DNA of 64,000 nt from assembly GCA_032690845.1 (NCBI GenBank), contig CM064426.1, forward strand, positions 69,738,403 to 69,802,402, read 5' to 3'. This stretch comes from Eleusine coracana subsp. coracana (lineage: Eukaryota > Streptophyta > Magnoliopsida > Poales > Poaceae). Every line of letters begins with the position of its first letter. The first letter of the stretch is position 1. Shown piece after piece: positions 52,978 to 64,000 of this stretch. The position numbers and the translations under genes were made by a program. Under the pieces are notes generated by a model. It saw nothing but the letters and a program-made list of their open reading frames with translations, was not told the DNA's origin and searched no databases.

Positions 52978-53090
52978 TATTGAGATTTTAGGGGAAGTTA
53001 TTGCCGTGCTCCCTTCCAACACACTCACTCTACTTTTTATTTCTTCAATAAGTATAGAAGTATTTTGCAATGTTTCTAATTACACCAACA
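52978..53090 (-). repeat. 5' LTR of minus-strand copia
   Basis: 113 bp; on the minus strand begins TGTTGGTGTAATTAGAAAC and is followed by the PBS TGGTATTAGAG. Matches 44899-45009. Confidence 0.88.
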
Positions 53091-53095
53091 TCTTT

Positions 53096-54816
53096 GTGCT
53101 CAGTTTAGCTTACAACTCATTAGATTATTGTTTGGACCCTTTATCCACTTAAAGTAATGGCATCGATTTGGCATAGTCGCGGTCTTATTTCATACTCTAT
53201 TAATATCGACTTTGCCCGTATCGACTTACTCACCATCGATATCGAGTTGTACAATTTAGTATTTCTTCTTATAGCAATTGTCAATAGGTCGATATTATCT
53301 GCCGATTAAATCTATATGTGTTACTTCAACCATTAACCATAGGCTGGTTTTCACATCTTGTTATTACCGACTTTGCATCGGTCTGTCTGGAGCGGGTGAC
53401 CAGGGAATTTGACTTTTTGTTTTTGTCTGTCGATTTGTAAAAAATAAATTGACTGGCACACTTTAGTTTTGTTTTCATCCTACACTAGAGTTAAGTAGAT
53501 CTATTAGGTCACACGTGTAGATTTTTGTTTCAGTAGTCGCATATGATCTTTTTGATAATGTTGTTGGATCTCAAGGTTTTAACAAAACATAATTCTTATA
53601 TGTCACTGGCATAAACTCTAATCTCGTATTTTCATAGCACTGGCCTTAAATATTATTTCTCTTCGTACCCTTAGAGTGGTATTTGTGTGGTTTGACCGTG
53701 ATCAACTTCAAAACAGATTTACTAGATTTCAGCTGAAAAACTTGCAATTGGTACTCAGTCACCAAAATCAACTACCGGTGGGTAGATAGAGGTGGCAGAG
53801 CGTGGCGGCGGTGCGGGTGGCGCCCTCGCCGCCATGTTGCCAGCAGTGGAAGATGTCAGATGTTGTGGAGCGTGGTGACGGAGCAGGTGGTGCGATGCGA
53901 CAGTGATAGTGCCGCCACATTATGGGAGATAGTTATCACTGGTGGTTAGGGAGGTTGTGTTGTCGAGGCTTGATGGAGCTCCGGCGAGATCTAACTGCAG
54001 TGGTGTTAGGTTCCATAAACTCCGTTATAATGCCCACCGGACATATAAGAACATTTCCGAGGGGGGTGGCAGTCGCTACCCGGCGGTGGGTGGTGGTTCG
54101 GAGCGGCCTATTCAGGATGGAAGCAAGCATTGATGGAATCCGAGATGGAACGGGGAGTTAGCACACTTCATCCACTCGCAGTACTGCCTGCCCTTAGATC
54201 CTTCACAACGATGGTAACAGCAATGGTTCGAGGTCGGTGAAGCAAGGAACATGGGATTCCACATTAGATGTTGTCATTAGAAGAGCTCTCATAGAATATC
54301 ATCTTGTAATGTGAAGACACTTAGTGTGATTAGTTATCAATGTAAACCTCTCAAAACAAAGAGACTTCTTTAGTTGGCACTGAATTAAAATCGAGTCTTC
54401 TCAGCAGAGCTCTGTTAGTGATACATCACTTGCCCTTTAATATGAATGCACAGAAAGTAAGAGTCTCATTTAAGATTGAAGTCTTTATGTTGTATCTAAT
54501 TAAAGATATTCTGTTAACAAAGGATAATTTTGTTAGACGTAATTGACAAGGTCTTAAAAAAGTTGTTTTTGTAATCTAGTTAAACTATTCAACATTTATT
54601 TTTTGTTTGTCATCTAGCAAGATTTATTTGAAGAATAATTTTTGTTTCTTATGGTTTTGCTCCTCCAAACAACTTTCAGTATATGTTCAGTAATTGGTTA
54701 GGGGCAACCGAGAAACAATTAAAATTGTTGATATGGTGTGGTTATTTGATTTGATGAATTAAATGTTTATCTTTGTGATTCCTTAACCTCTCTCTTGAGA
54801 GAGTTATAATAATAAA
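53096..54816. other. No gene recognised
   Basis: The first few hundred bases look like the continuation of 44290-44898 across the copia insertion. 53760-54140 is GC-rich with overlapping short frames of no known domain. The rest is AT-rich. Confidence 0.4.
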
Positions 54817-54850
54817 CTAGTTACATGCTCGTGCGTTGCATCAGAGTCAT
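54817..54850 (-). mobile_element. Possible Helitron 3' terminus
   Basis: The minus strand reads TGCAACGCACGAGCATGTAACTAG then T: a GC-rich short hairpin-like block about 10 nt before CTAG. The 5' end of the element was not found. Confidence 0.4.
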
Positions 54851-55502
54851 AATATTTTATATAACATAGTGATATTTTTATAAGTCATATATAATATAAT
54901 CCATGCATATATGATTTTTGGATAGATACATCTGGTTTGGAACATTTTGTAATGAAAAGAGAAAGGTGTTATTTGATGCAATATCAAATAATGGATGCTA
55001 AAGTACTCAAATATCATGATGGGATTTTGTAGATTGAGGATATTACAGTGCGAAGGTGTTGTCTAAACCTGTACCACGTTGTGCAAAGCACAAGCGTTTT
55101 GACCAAACATGTATGACATTAAAATAGCACTACTGTCATATCTATGATATTGCTATGGTAGTTAATCAAATTGCTTGTTCATCCTGCCAAGAGGTCACCT
55201 ATGGTCGCTCTGCTTAGGCCCTGTTTGGATCATCTAGTTGAATTAGCCAACTAAACTTTAGGAGGTCTTTGTTATAATTCATAGCTAAAATCCTTAACTA
55301 AACAAAAGATGGACATTCCTGCCACTAAACTTCTCCCACTTTTTTCTGCCCCTGCCACACCTCATGCTCCCGCATCTCGCCTATACGTGAGCTGCAACAG
55401 AACAAGTTCCGCTCACATGGTATTTCTGTGATCCTTTTACCAAAAGTTTGCTGTCCTCTTATGAGATGCTCAGCACTTGCTAGAGAACATGAACCTCCTA
55501 TA

Positions 55503-55836
55503 TGTTAGGTTGATCTCCCCCAATGGGCCCCTTGAACCGCGCCCTGATCGGGGGTGTCCAGTCCAAGAAGGGCTGGTGGGCCCCTGTCACGTAGCGCCTA
55601 TAAGAGGTGGGGACCACGTTTTCATGCACCACGAGATTCGTTGTTGCTACAGTAACACCCCACCTCCAACCCTAATTCAATCTAGAGGGCGGCGTTGTCA
55701 GCGATGGGATGGAGCCACCAGCCACCGTCTCCAGGCGACGCCATCGCCTACACCGACCGTTGCTGCCCGAGCGCAGACTCCACCAACGAACCAGGGAGCA
55801 TGAGCAGGCCCTGGTACGCATCTCTCTCTCTCTCCC

Positions 55837-55867
<31 letters not shown>

Positions 55868-55952
55868 GTTGGCTAATCTCTAAGTACTAAAGATCACTCA
55901 TAAAAAGAGAAGAAACCCTCTGATCTACTCCTAGTGATCCACTGATCTAACA
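55503..55952 (+). repeat. 5' LTR of plus-strand copia
   Basis: 450 bp with a (CT)n tract at about 55820-55868. Very similar to 61145-61609 apart from small indels and substitutions. Confidence 0.9.
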
Positions 55953-56508
55953 ATGGTATCGAGAGCCGGATCTAGAGTGGATCGGAGTTGGAGAAGATTG
56001 ATTCGTCCTTGAATCGAAAGAAAACAGAGAACCCTAGCTAGTTCATGGACCTAGTTTTGGGAAAGCTAATTCAATTTGAAATCAAATCAAAAGAAAAGAG
56101 AACATAATGAATCAATTTCGATCAGTTGCATGAAATGCAATGAATCGATCTCGGATCGATGAACAGAAAAGTCAAACTCTAACCCTAGCTACCCAAAAGG
56201 GAAAAGAGGTGCGATGGGGATCTGGGTACCTACCAGGGTTCCTCGCCGTCTCCATGACCACCGATGCGCGGGATAGACCGCCGTTGCGCGGAAAAGAAGG
56301 CCAAGAAGGGCACCGCAGTGCAGTACTTGACCCGCCGTTTTGGGAAAGGGCGCCGCTACAGAGCCGCTCGACGGCAGCGCGCTCAGCCTCGAGAGAGCGT
56401 GCTCGCCGGTGAGTGGGCCTGCGGCGGTGCTAACACCTCCTCACCACCATGGGCAATGAACTCCCTTGTCTTTCTAGATCTCGCTGTGATGAACTGGGGT
56501 AGAGGGGA

Positions 56509-56509
56509 A

Positions 56510-56548
<39 letters not shown>

Positions 56549-56549
56549 T
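56509..56549 (+). repeat. (GAAA)n microsatellite
   Basis: About ten GAAA units within the leader region of the plus-strand copia. Confidence 0.9.
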
Positions 56550-59500
56550 GAGGAGGGAAGACGCCGTGGTCTCGCACCGTCAGCGCGCTCCCTCACCACG
56601 CCACCGCCAGCCACAAGAGAGGCTCAGCTCGGGGTGGCTACGGAAAAAGAGGAGGAGGAGAAGGATGCTGCGCCGCCAGGGCTCGCACGTGCGGCTCACC
56701 GGCGTGTGCATCGGGCATGGCCATAGCGGCACGGCCGTCGGTGGCGCCGCCGAGTCGGCCGACAAGAAAGAGGAAAGAAGTGAGATGCGGCTAGGGTTCT
56801 AGAGGAGTGCGGCTTGGGCATTTTGTTCGGCCGAGAAAGGCGCCTGGCCGTCCAGGATTGACGCGGGGAGGGGGGAGGGGGAGAGAACCCTGCTACGGCT
56901 GGGCCGATTTGGTGGCCCAGCCATCAGCTGCGGGGCCGATAGCCCATGAGGGCGACCGTGTGGGCAAACTGGGCCGAAAGGCCTAGCGCGGGGGTGCATG
57001 AGCTGGGCTGTTTTTTCTGCCATGGGCCAAAATCAGCCCAACTCTACAAAAATGTTTTTCCTTATTTCTAGAAGATGTTTAATAGTTTTTATGTTTTCAA
57101 TTTTGAGTAAAATTTCTCTAAAAATTGTGCACCAACGTGAATTATTTTTTAAGAATTTTGACAGAATGGATATGCCTCTGGAAATAGAGAATAGTAGTTG
57201 TTTATGCTACTGTTTATGAATGTTTTATGAAATGACCCCGCTGTTCATGTATTTGTTTTGCTTAAACTTTGATTAAATTTGAACTAACGACAGAATTTAA
57301 TTAAAGGCCGGACAAAAGTTTGATCTCCATTCAAATTTCATGTTTTTTTATTGACGAAAAGATAAAAACAATCAGATATTCATGTGAAACTTGAGATGAA
57401 ATGAATACATAGAAATTATTTTAAAATCTCTGTGCATAAAAGATTAGAAGTTTGATTGCTTCTAAAAGAAAGAGAAGTTTCCGTTGCAAAGAAAGGATTT
57501 ATCCTCTTATTAAATTAGAGAAAATTTGATTAGAGGAGTTAAAAGATATGTGTTTAAAGATAATTATGGTATTGTTATTTTCTGACCAACGTTGATGATA
57601 ACAATATCATAACTTCATGAGTTCTTTTTTTAAAATCTCTGATAAATTTTGTATCATAATGATCAATTTTTCAGAGAAAAAGAAAAAATATGAAGAAATG
57701 TTCTTTAATTAGAGAAAGTTTTTCATGTTTCCGCTGCAATAAAGTTGATGATAATATTGCTTTCTTAGCAAAGATGTTTTAATAGATATGTCATCACTTT
57801 ATTTATGAGTTATATGCATTTGTCCTTTTTCTGCCCAACGGTGATTTAGAATTAATGTATAAAGATGATGTTTATTCTATTTCTACCCAACCGTGATTTA
57901 GAATATAAGATAAAGTATTAAAAGTTTAATGTATATATCATTGATCAGACTAACGTAGGGTTAATTTTATGCTCATTATTATTGATTATTGTCTAATTTT
58001 CTCAGACTAAGAGATTTTGTCGCTTTCACTCGTGGAAGCAAAAAGTTTGGGTACTTGTGACCCAAAAGATGACCATGAAAAGGTCATAGAGTGATGGAGT
58101 GTTCCTGCTCTAAAGAATGGCTTCAAAAGAATTCTTGGATATTAATTCAAGAAACAGATGTATCATTAAGAGTGTTGAGAAAATATTTTTCATGTACTCT
58201 CTATGAATAAGATTTTATTATCATTTTTAATGATTATGATATGATAAGACATATACATTTTTAATTTGACCAACGTTGGATTAAGCATGTATGTGTCATA
58301 GAATATTCAGATTTATTTCTGAATTTGATGATTGAATATGAACCAATAGAAGTATTCATGTCCCTTCAAGGGAATTACCCACATGACGGGAAAAAAATGA
58401 TTATGGTGATACCCGTATGACGGGCAAAGTCTGGGAAAATACCTGCGTAGCGGGGTATGTTGGCATAATATTTATGCCAAGAAAATCTTGTCTGGCGGGA
58501 GAAGTTTGAGAAAAGTTTTATCCTGCTCGGCGGGAGAAAGATGTGTTGACTCATATGCTTTTAATGTATCTCGCACTCCGAGAAAAGTATGGAGTAACTT
58601 TTATGTTATTCTAGTATTGATCGTGCACTTTACATGCAATAGTCATTAAGCACTTAATGAGTCTAAAAAGAAGACGAACCAAAAGATAAGAATGATATGC
58701 AAGTATGACTTGCAGAAGTATTAATGACAAAAGAATTATGTTGAGTTTTTGAAATGGAATGAGGAAGAAGTGAGTTAACAGATAACTTCTTTCACATGAT
58801 GTAATCAAGTGAATGAAGTAGAGAATCAAAATTTCCTCGATTGACAAGAGTTCCGAATGGTTTTCGAAATTATGGTAGAAAGGTTCATGCCACATTTCGA
58901 GGGGGAGAAAGAATATGAGATGAATTAAGAATGAAGAAACTTCCCTACATCTCAGATAATATGATGCAAGTTATGCATCTCCCCTACATTTTAGATAATG
59001 TGCTGCAAGTTATGCATCTAAAAGTGATCTATTAGTGAAGAATGTGATCGTCTGGGGGAGTATGACGGTCATATTAATGATACCCCAAAGTAAAGAAAAG
59101 ATGTATTCCTTGTTTTTTTATGAAGGAATACTAAGTCGGTGCTCAAAGTGCCATAAAAAGAAAATATATAACAGAGTAAACCCGTATAGATTAAAGAGTT
59201 CAAAGATACGCCATCTTTGAAGGAGATGGATAATCTAGGGGAGTAAGACTTGAAGAGAAGTAGGACTTTGTATCCACTTTAATGATTCAAGAACAGCAAA
59301 TTTCTTGTTACACAAGAGATTATAGAATTAATTGTCTGTAGGTAATAAAAGATAGCCCCATATGAAAGAAGTGCCCATAGCAAAGAATAAGACGGGTGAT
59401 CCCACCTGAATTGATAAGACCATGATGAGCATTTACATGTTTAAATGGCAAAGATGAAATGTAATTGATTAATCCTGATGATGTTCTGGATTTTGAAGAT

Positions 59501-59641
59501 ATTCTTAATAGAGTCAAAACAATAGACTATCGTGAGTCTACAATATCAAATGTGACTCCAAAGGGAACACTGATCATAATAGAGTCAAAACAGTTGGCTG
59601 TTATGGATCTATAAGATTAAATGTGACTCTGGAAGGAATAT

Positions 59642-59950
59642 ATGATAAAAGGCTTTACACAAAGAGAAGAGAAATGTTACTATGAGATATTTTCCGATGT
59701 CTCGTGTAATAATATCTTTAGAGTTATAATGGCATTTGCGACACATCATGTTCTTGAGCTATATCAGATAAATGCAAAGACGATTCTTCTTAGTGAGGAT
59801 TCAAGGAAAATGTATTTACATGGCACATCGTTGACAGAAAATCCATTTATGGATTGAAGATATTTTTCTAAAATGAGATGTTTAAAGTTTTTGTTAGATT
59901 AATAAGAATTTTGGGTTTTCTTAAAGAGTAAGAGGACAATTGCATTTATG
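59642..59950 (+). pseudogene. Copia reverse transcriptase fragment
   Basis: IKGFTQREEKCYYEIFSDVS then FRVIMAFATHHVLELYQINAKTILL aligns with the copia RT start (K-G-F-T-Q, then the D-V-K-T-A-F-L block). The catalytic aspartate of that block is replaced (INAKTILL) and stops follow. Non-functional. Confidence 0.65.
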
Positions 59951-61144
59951 CAAAAGATATAGAATGAGAAACTTATTTTCTAATCATGTGGATGATGTCC
60001 TACTTGCTAGTGGTGATGTCAATCCAATGCAGAAGAAGAAGAAGCTCTTGTCCTTAAAAGTTCAAAAGAATGTTCTCAATTGAATGTCTCTTGTTATATG
60101 AGATGAGATTCACCGAGATAAAGAAAAGGGGTATTAGAAATATTGCATATGCATGATGAGAAGTCTCTAGAGTATGCATATAGGAAAACATACGCCTGTT
60201 TTTATAGTCAAGGGTAATGGATTTGGGAACTTTATTGTTCCAAAAGACAGTATGAAAAGGATCAAGTGAATATGGTACCATATGCTTCAGCTGTTAGAAG
60301 CTGAATATTACCCTAATGCAGTTTTATGTATCCGGGTTGCTTTGGCAATATCCAATCCAGATATAGATCACTGGAATGGAGTCAAAGATATTAACTTCAT
60401 GCTAAAAGAAATAAGTACTCTCAAAAGGTTGTGAGTACAAAGATAGATGTGTAAAAGTGCTCTCATAAAGTTGTGAGCGCGAGATAGAGCGTGTGAAATG
60501 TGTAGTGAAATCCACAATTGTCGCTAACTTTCACACTTGGAGTTTTTGTGTAAAAAAGCTTCAAAGAATAAAAGAATTATCATCAATGTGATGAAAAGAT
60601 ACGAATTAGAAAGAAATTATGATCAATGTGATGAAAAGATATGACTTAGCATGATATGAGGCTGAGGGACAGGTAAAATATTTAAGGAAACCTGTACCCG
60701 AAATTGATAATAGTTAATAACAACAATAACCATTAAGTATTTCACTCTTGTGACAACGAGTCAAGTGTGGTGCCAAACACATTGACATAAGTTATACGTT
60801 GTTGAGGAGAATATCCTGAATTATGTTGGAATGCTTGGAGCATAAAAGAAATGAACAAGTATTAGAAAATCTACTCATTAAAGGCTTACCGCCCAGTGTG
60901 CTTGGACAACACACAGTCGACATAGGTTCTATGGTATAGTCTATGTTTTTCAGACAATAAGAGGATCAAGGTTAAATGATCTATTTCAGAACAAAGGAGT
61001 GTGCTGTAGCTGTTGATTCTATTGGTGGCTAACTGTGACGATAAAATATGCTCTATATACAAATTTGTGATGGAACAAGTACTCTGAAAAGATTTATTTC
61101 GAAGTATAAAGTTAAAGCATGAAAGATGAGATCAAGGGGGAGAA

Positions 61145-61609
61145 TGTTAGGTTGATCTCCACCAATGGGCCCAACAGCCCATTGGGCCCTTGAACCGCGC
61201 CCTGATCGGGGGCATTCAGCCCAAGAAGGGCTGGTGGGCCCCTGTCATGCAGCGCCTATAAGAGGAGGTGGGGACCATGTTTTTACACACCACGAGGTTT
61301 GTTGCTGCTACAGTAACACCCCACCTCCAACCCTAATACGATCTAGAGGGCGGCGCTGTCAGCGATGGGATAGAGCCACCAAACACCGTCTCCAAGCAAC
61401 GCCGTCGCCTAAACCGACCGTCGCTGCCCGAGTGCGGACTCCACCAACGAACCAGGGAGCGTGAGCAGGCCCTGGTACGCATCTCTCTCTCTCTCTCTCC
61501 CCCTATTTCTCTCTCTCTCTCTCTCTGTTGGCTAATCTCTAAGTGCTAAAGTCACTCGTAAAAAGAGAAGAACCCCTCTGATCTACTCTAGTGATCCACT
61601 GATCTAACA
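61145..61609 (+). repeat. 3' LTR of plus-strand copia
   Basis: 465 bp, preceded by the polypurine tract. Longer than the 5' LTR mainly through an AACAGCCCATTGGGCC segment near 61169 and a longer CT tract. Confidence 0.9.
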
Positions 61610-61759
61610 CTATATACTTACGCAGACTCTGAACTTTGCATCTGCCCAGAAATCTTGTCACTATGATCCGAGCGTCTGATCCAGATGCACTGCATGCACT
61701 ACACTGAGCAGCAGCCGGTAAATCTTGCACATTGGCCTCAGCATTCAGCCAAATTAATT

Positions 61760-62230
61760 TTGATCTTTATTGAAACAGACGTGCACTGAACTCTTGTCAC
61801 AAAACAGGCATAAGCCTTTTGCTTCAAGGTCTAAAAATTCTAAATCCTGAAAAGAAGAAAAATGCAAACAACCTATGCTTAACCCTCTATGTCCCCTTCA
61901 TTTACACAGCTGAGCACCATCACAAACAAACCTGCTCCAAAATATGCTTGCCTTGAGACTTAATCATTTCAAACACTCAAAAGAAGCAGAGCCAAGACTC
62001 TGTTTTGTTCAGTTCAGCACTTCAGTCAAACGGTGTCTTGGCCTAGTTGGTGGAGACGAAGCTGCTGCTACTGCAGCTGTTGCTGTTGCTCCTCGCTCGA
62101 GCCTGATCTCCTTGAGCATGGCCGCGATGTCCTTCATGGTCGGCCAGTCGTCGGACTTGGGGCTGACGCAGAGCAGGCGACGCCCATGAGCTGCAGCAGC
62201 TCCAGCAACAGTAGGGCGGGATGGGGCTCC
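61760..62230 (-). pseudogene. 3' fragment of an LRR receptor-like kinase gene
   Basis: The minus strand encodes LLCVSPKSDDWPTMKDIAAM then LKEIRLE and an alanine-rich tail to a stop at about 62009. (R/S)DDRPTMKDV.AMLKEIR is the end of the kinase domain in a clade of plant LRR receptor kinases. Just upstream ELLQLMGVA joins it only after restoring one missing base, so the frame is shifted. The kinase core, membrane segment and LRRs are absent. AATAAA on the minus strand at about 61762-61767 may be the original polyadenylation signal. It lies between the PIF/Harbinger-type ends. Confidence 0.65.
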
Positions 62231-62372
62231 AGCGGCGGGGCGAGGCGGGGCTCCAACGACGGGGTGGGGCTCCAACGGTGGGGCGAGGCTCAATGCCGAT
62301 GGGGAGGAGCAGAAGTTGTGGCGATGGGGAGGAGCAGCGGCGGCGGCGGGTCCAAATCTCCCGAGTGCTGAG

Positions 62373-62577
62373 CAGGGTTGGAATAACCGAATAAAACCAG
62401 CCAGTTATCCCGGTTAACCAGATAACCGGTTCCGGACGGTTGCGCTAACCGACCGGTTAGCCGAAGAAAACCGGACTTGCTACTGTAGCTATACGGTTAA
62501 CCGACCGGTTATCCCGGTTAACAGATTGGTTTTCTACCGAACCGAGCCGGCCGGTTAAATCGATTATTTGAACCCTG
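62373..62577. mobile_element. hAT MITE made of CCGGTTA repeats
   Basis: 205 bp with ends CAGGGTTGGAATAA and TTATTTGAACCCTG, flanked by GTGCTGAG (62365-62372) and GTGCTGGT (62578-62585), six of eight matching. The interior has at least ten copies of CCGGTTA/TAACCGG in both orientations. Confidence 0.75.
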
Positions 62578-62779
62578 GTGCTGGTGCTGAGTGCTGAGTT
62601 CGTGGGCGGGAGTAATTTGGTCTTTCCTTATTTTTTTCCAGAATTTAGGAGTTTTTAGAAAGGTTGAGCTGACTAGTGATCTAACATTTAGGAGGAGGAA
62701 TGACTAAACTTTAGTAGATTTTAGGAGATCCTGTTTGGAGTAAAATCTCCTAAAGAAGGTGGATCCAAACAGGACCTTA

Positions 62780-63435
62780 GTGCACTATCTGAGCCCACGA
62801 AGGTTTGATGATCATCGAATCTCATAGAGGCAACTGGTGTTGTACTATTGGGCAATGTGAGTTGCAGACCTTGGCGAAGTAAGCCACTGCTAGAAGCTGC
62901 ACTGGAAACAAAATCAGGCAAAGATATTGTACCGTCAGAGGATGATAGCAGTGATTAATTGGTTACAGTACATGAACTGTGCATATTACTTGTATGATAA
63001 ACACTTAAAAAGAGTTGTTTTACCCGGTTTCCCACAGGAAAGATGCCAGAGTGCAAGGACATGAAAAAATATTCCCTAACAGTATGGAAAATGACAGTGC
63101 TAAATAGGATTCAATGACAATGCTAAATACATCTGGTTCACATTTACAGCCGACAATATTGATCAATTTGAATCAACACAATAAAAATACAGATTACTGA
63201 TATACTATCTTGATAGCACAATTAGGAGGATGATAGCAGTGATTACTAATATACTTTCTGTGCAGTCCACAATGAGGAAGGCTGCGGCCACCGTCATTGG
63301 TGTTTTTTTAATTTTGAGAACATGCCTGGACACGCTTTTCATTAAGGAGTGGGAACAAGTACATCACAGGGTTTGGTTTCCTAAACCCCCAAAACACACC
63401 AGAAATCTAAAGGGGTCATATCTATCTATCTATTT
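62780..63435. other. No gene recognised
   Basis: AT-rich sequence. A GATGATAGCAGTGATTA segment occurs twice (about 62940 and 63228). No domain or element termini seen. Confidence 0.4.
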
Positions 63436-63600
63436 ATTAATAAAAGGAGATGATCTTTTTACTACGGTGGCTAGAAAAAAAGAAAAATAGTCTAGAAATT
63501 ATCAAAAAAAAAGCAAAATATCCGACCTTTTATCTTGATTACTTATCAAATCATATTGTCATCTAGCCGTTAATCTCTCTCACATGATTTTTAGGTATAA
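63436..63600 (+). repeat. Dispersed repeat, copy B
   Basis: Begins TTATTAATAAAAGGAGAT and is collinear with 43606-43740, including the AAAAAAAAGCAAAATATCCGA block. Family unknown. Confidence 0.5.
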
Positions 63601-64000
63601 CCACCGTACTCTGTGGAGGTATACTCAGAATATACTTATGAATCTATCACAAGTTGCTCCCCTGCACCAAACATACGACCCAACAGGCTAGGGCATGTTG
63701 TCCAGCAGCTCAAGGCCTCGTCTCCCCCTTTTTATCGCTTGCAGATTCCATCACAGTCGTATGTTGCGCGTCCCTCAGGCAGCCGCACGTGGGAGATGCA
63801 ATTGAAGGCGTTCGGGAGGAGAGCAGAAGTAAAAGAACAATGGTGTCTCACCCGCCACCACCATCTTCTGTCAAGTGATCGATCAGCCTTGCATCTTCTA
63901 TTTGGCCGGCAGCAATATGTCATATTCGTCCGGGAGGTGCGTGATTTTTTTTAGATTACTGCGCTTCGTGTGGCTACATCTCATACGGGCCAGACAACAT

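Larger units (their letters stand above)
44899..53090 (-). mobile_element. Ty1/copia retrotransposon with short LTRs, heavily nested
   Basis: 8,192 bp on the minus strand, flanked by TCTTT at 44894-44898 and 53091-53095. LTRs of 111-113 bp lie at 44899-45009 (3') and 52978-53090 (5'). A primer-binding site TGGTATTAGAG directly follows the 5' LTR (52967-52977) and a purine tract TTGAGAGGGAG precedes the 3' LTR. Pol relics run in copia order: protease, integrase, reverse transcriptase, RNase H. The 5' half is filled by three later insertions, and a hAT MITE sits in the integrase. Confidence 0.88.
55503..61609 (+). mobile_element. Ty1/copia retrotransposon with 450-465-bp LTRs
   Basis: 6,107 bp, flanked by CTATA at 55498-55502 and 61610-61614. 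LTRs 55503-55952 and 61145-61609 both start TGTTAGGTTGATCTC and end CTGATCTAACA. PBS TGGTATCGAGAGCC starts at about 55954; polypurine tract AAGGGGGAGAA ends at 61144. The GC-rich leader (about 56160-56990) is followed by a decayed internal region. A reverse transcriptase relic near 59642 (KGFTQREEKCYYEIFSDVS, FRVIMAFATHHVLELYQINA) shows copia membership. No intact gene. Confidence 0.88.
55217..62776. mobile_element. PIF/Harbinger-type TIR pair enclosing a captured gene fragment
   Basis: The left end GGCCCTGTTTGGATC and the right end (inverted GGTCCTGTTTGGATCC) have TTA on both sides (55214-55216 and 62777-62779). The ends match the GG..CTGTTTGG pattern of PIF/Harbinger elements. Without the nested copia (6.1 kb) and hAT MITE the unit would be about 1.2 kb. 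It contains an LRR receptor kinase fragment but no transposase. Confidence 0.6.

Noticed and set aside
63917..63936. ATG followed by a GT donor near the window end (MSYSSG)
   Set aside because: Six codons and a donor-like GTGCGT are not enough to call the first exon of a downstream gene; the continuation is outside the window.
1..64000. CRISPR arrays, bacterial operons, rRNA genes
   Set aside because: Content is plant nuclear; no regularly spaced identical repeats with unique spacers, and no rRNA sequence recognised.

Overview
This window is nuclear DNA from a flowering plant, most probably a grass (Poaceae). Genes with GT-AG and a few GC-AG introns lie in a dense, nested layer of transposons typical of grass euchromatin: Stowaway and hAT MITEs, CACTA, MULEs, PIF/Harbinger, RTE and L1 LINEs, and Ty1/copia and Ty3/gypsy LTRs. 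I could not assign a species.

Positions 528-37551 (+ strand) hold one large gene-like exon chain that enters the window already in progress and ends at a TGA at 37549-37551. It is built from three tandem units. Each unit encodes a WD40 beta-propeller equivalent to the N-terminal propeller of coatomer beta' (COPB2/Sec27). The first two are each followed by a VAP-type MSP domain. Unit 1 is 528-10942 with MSP 11563-12000; unit 2 is 12638-24082 with MSP 33535-33957; unit 3 is 34610-37551. Exon sizes and phases repeat from unit to unit, and all exons join in one frame: about 1,263 codons in about 37 kb. One defect is visible: the 37-nt exon of unit 1 has AA where the AG acceptor should be. The coatomer residues that bind dilysine cargo tails are replaced in all three units.

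The introns have been enlarged by transposons. Intron insertions include a FAR1-type MULE (7389-8642), a hAT MITE (9148-9783), Stowaway MITEs (11200, 12711, 21840), a full-length RTE LINE with an intact 1,040-codon ORF and 17-bp target duplications (14182-17509), a decayed CACTA (about 17850-20392), two fold-back MULE MITEs (27321-27840, 31968-32495), an inactivated L1 LINE (28180-31911) and a small CACTA (34170-34527).

Downstream of the gene (37.6-64 kb) I see almost only transposons. There is a nearly complete Mutator element with a five-exon transposase (39043-43531), broken by one frameshift and one stop. An 8.2-kb short-LTR copia element (44899-53090, minus strand) holds a hAT MITE, a solo LTR, a TIR DNA element and a 1.75-kb gypsy-type solo LTR. 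A PIF/Harbinger-type TIR pair (55217-62776) encloses a 6.1-kb copia element, a fragment of an LRR receptor kinase gene and a hAT MITE. No rRNA, convincing tRNA or CRISPR array was found.
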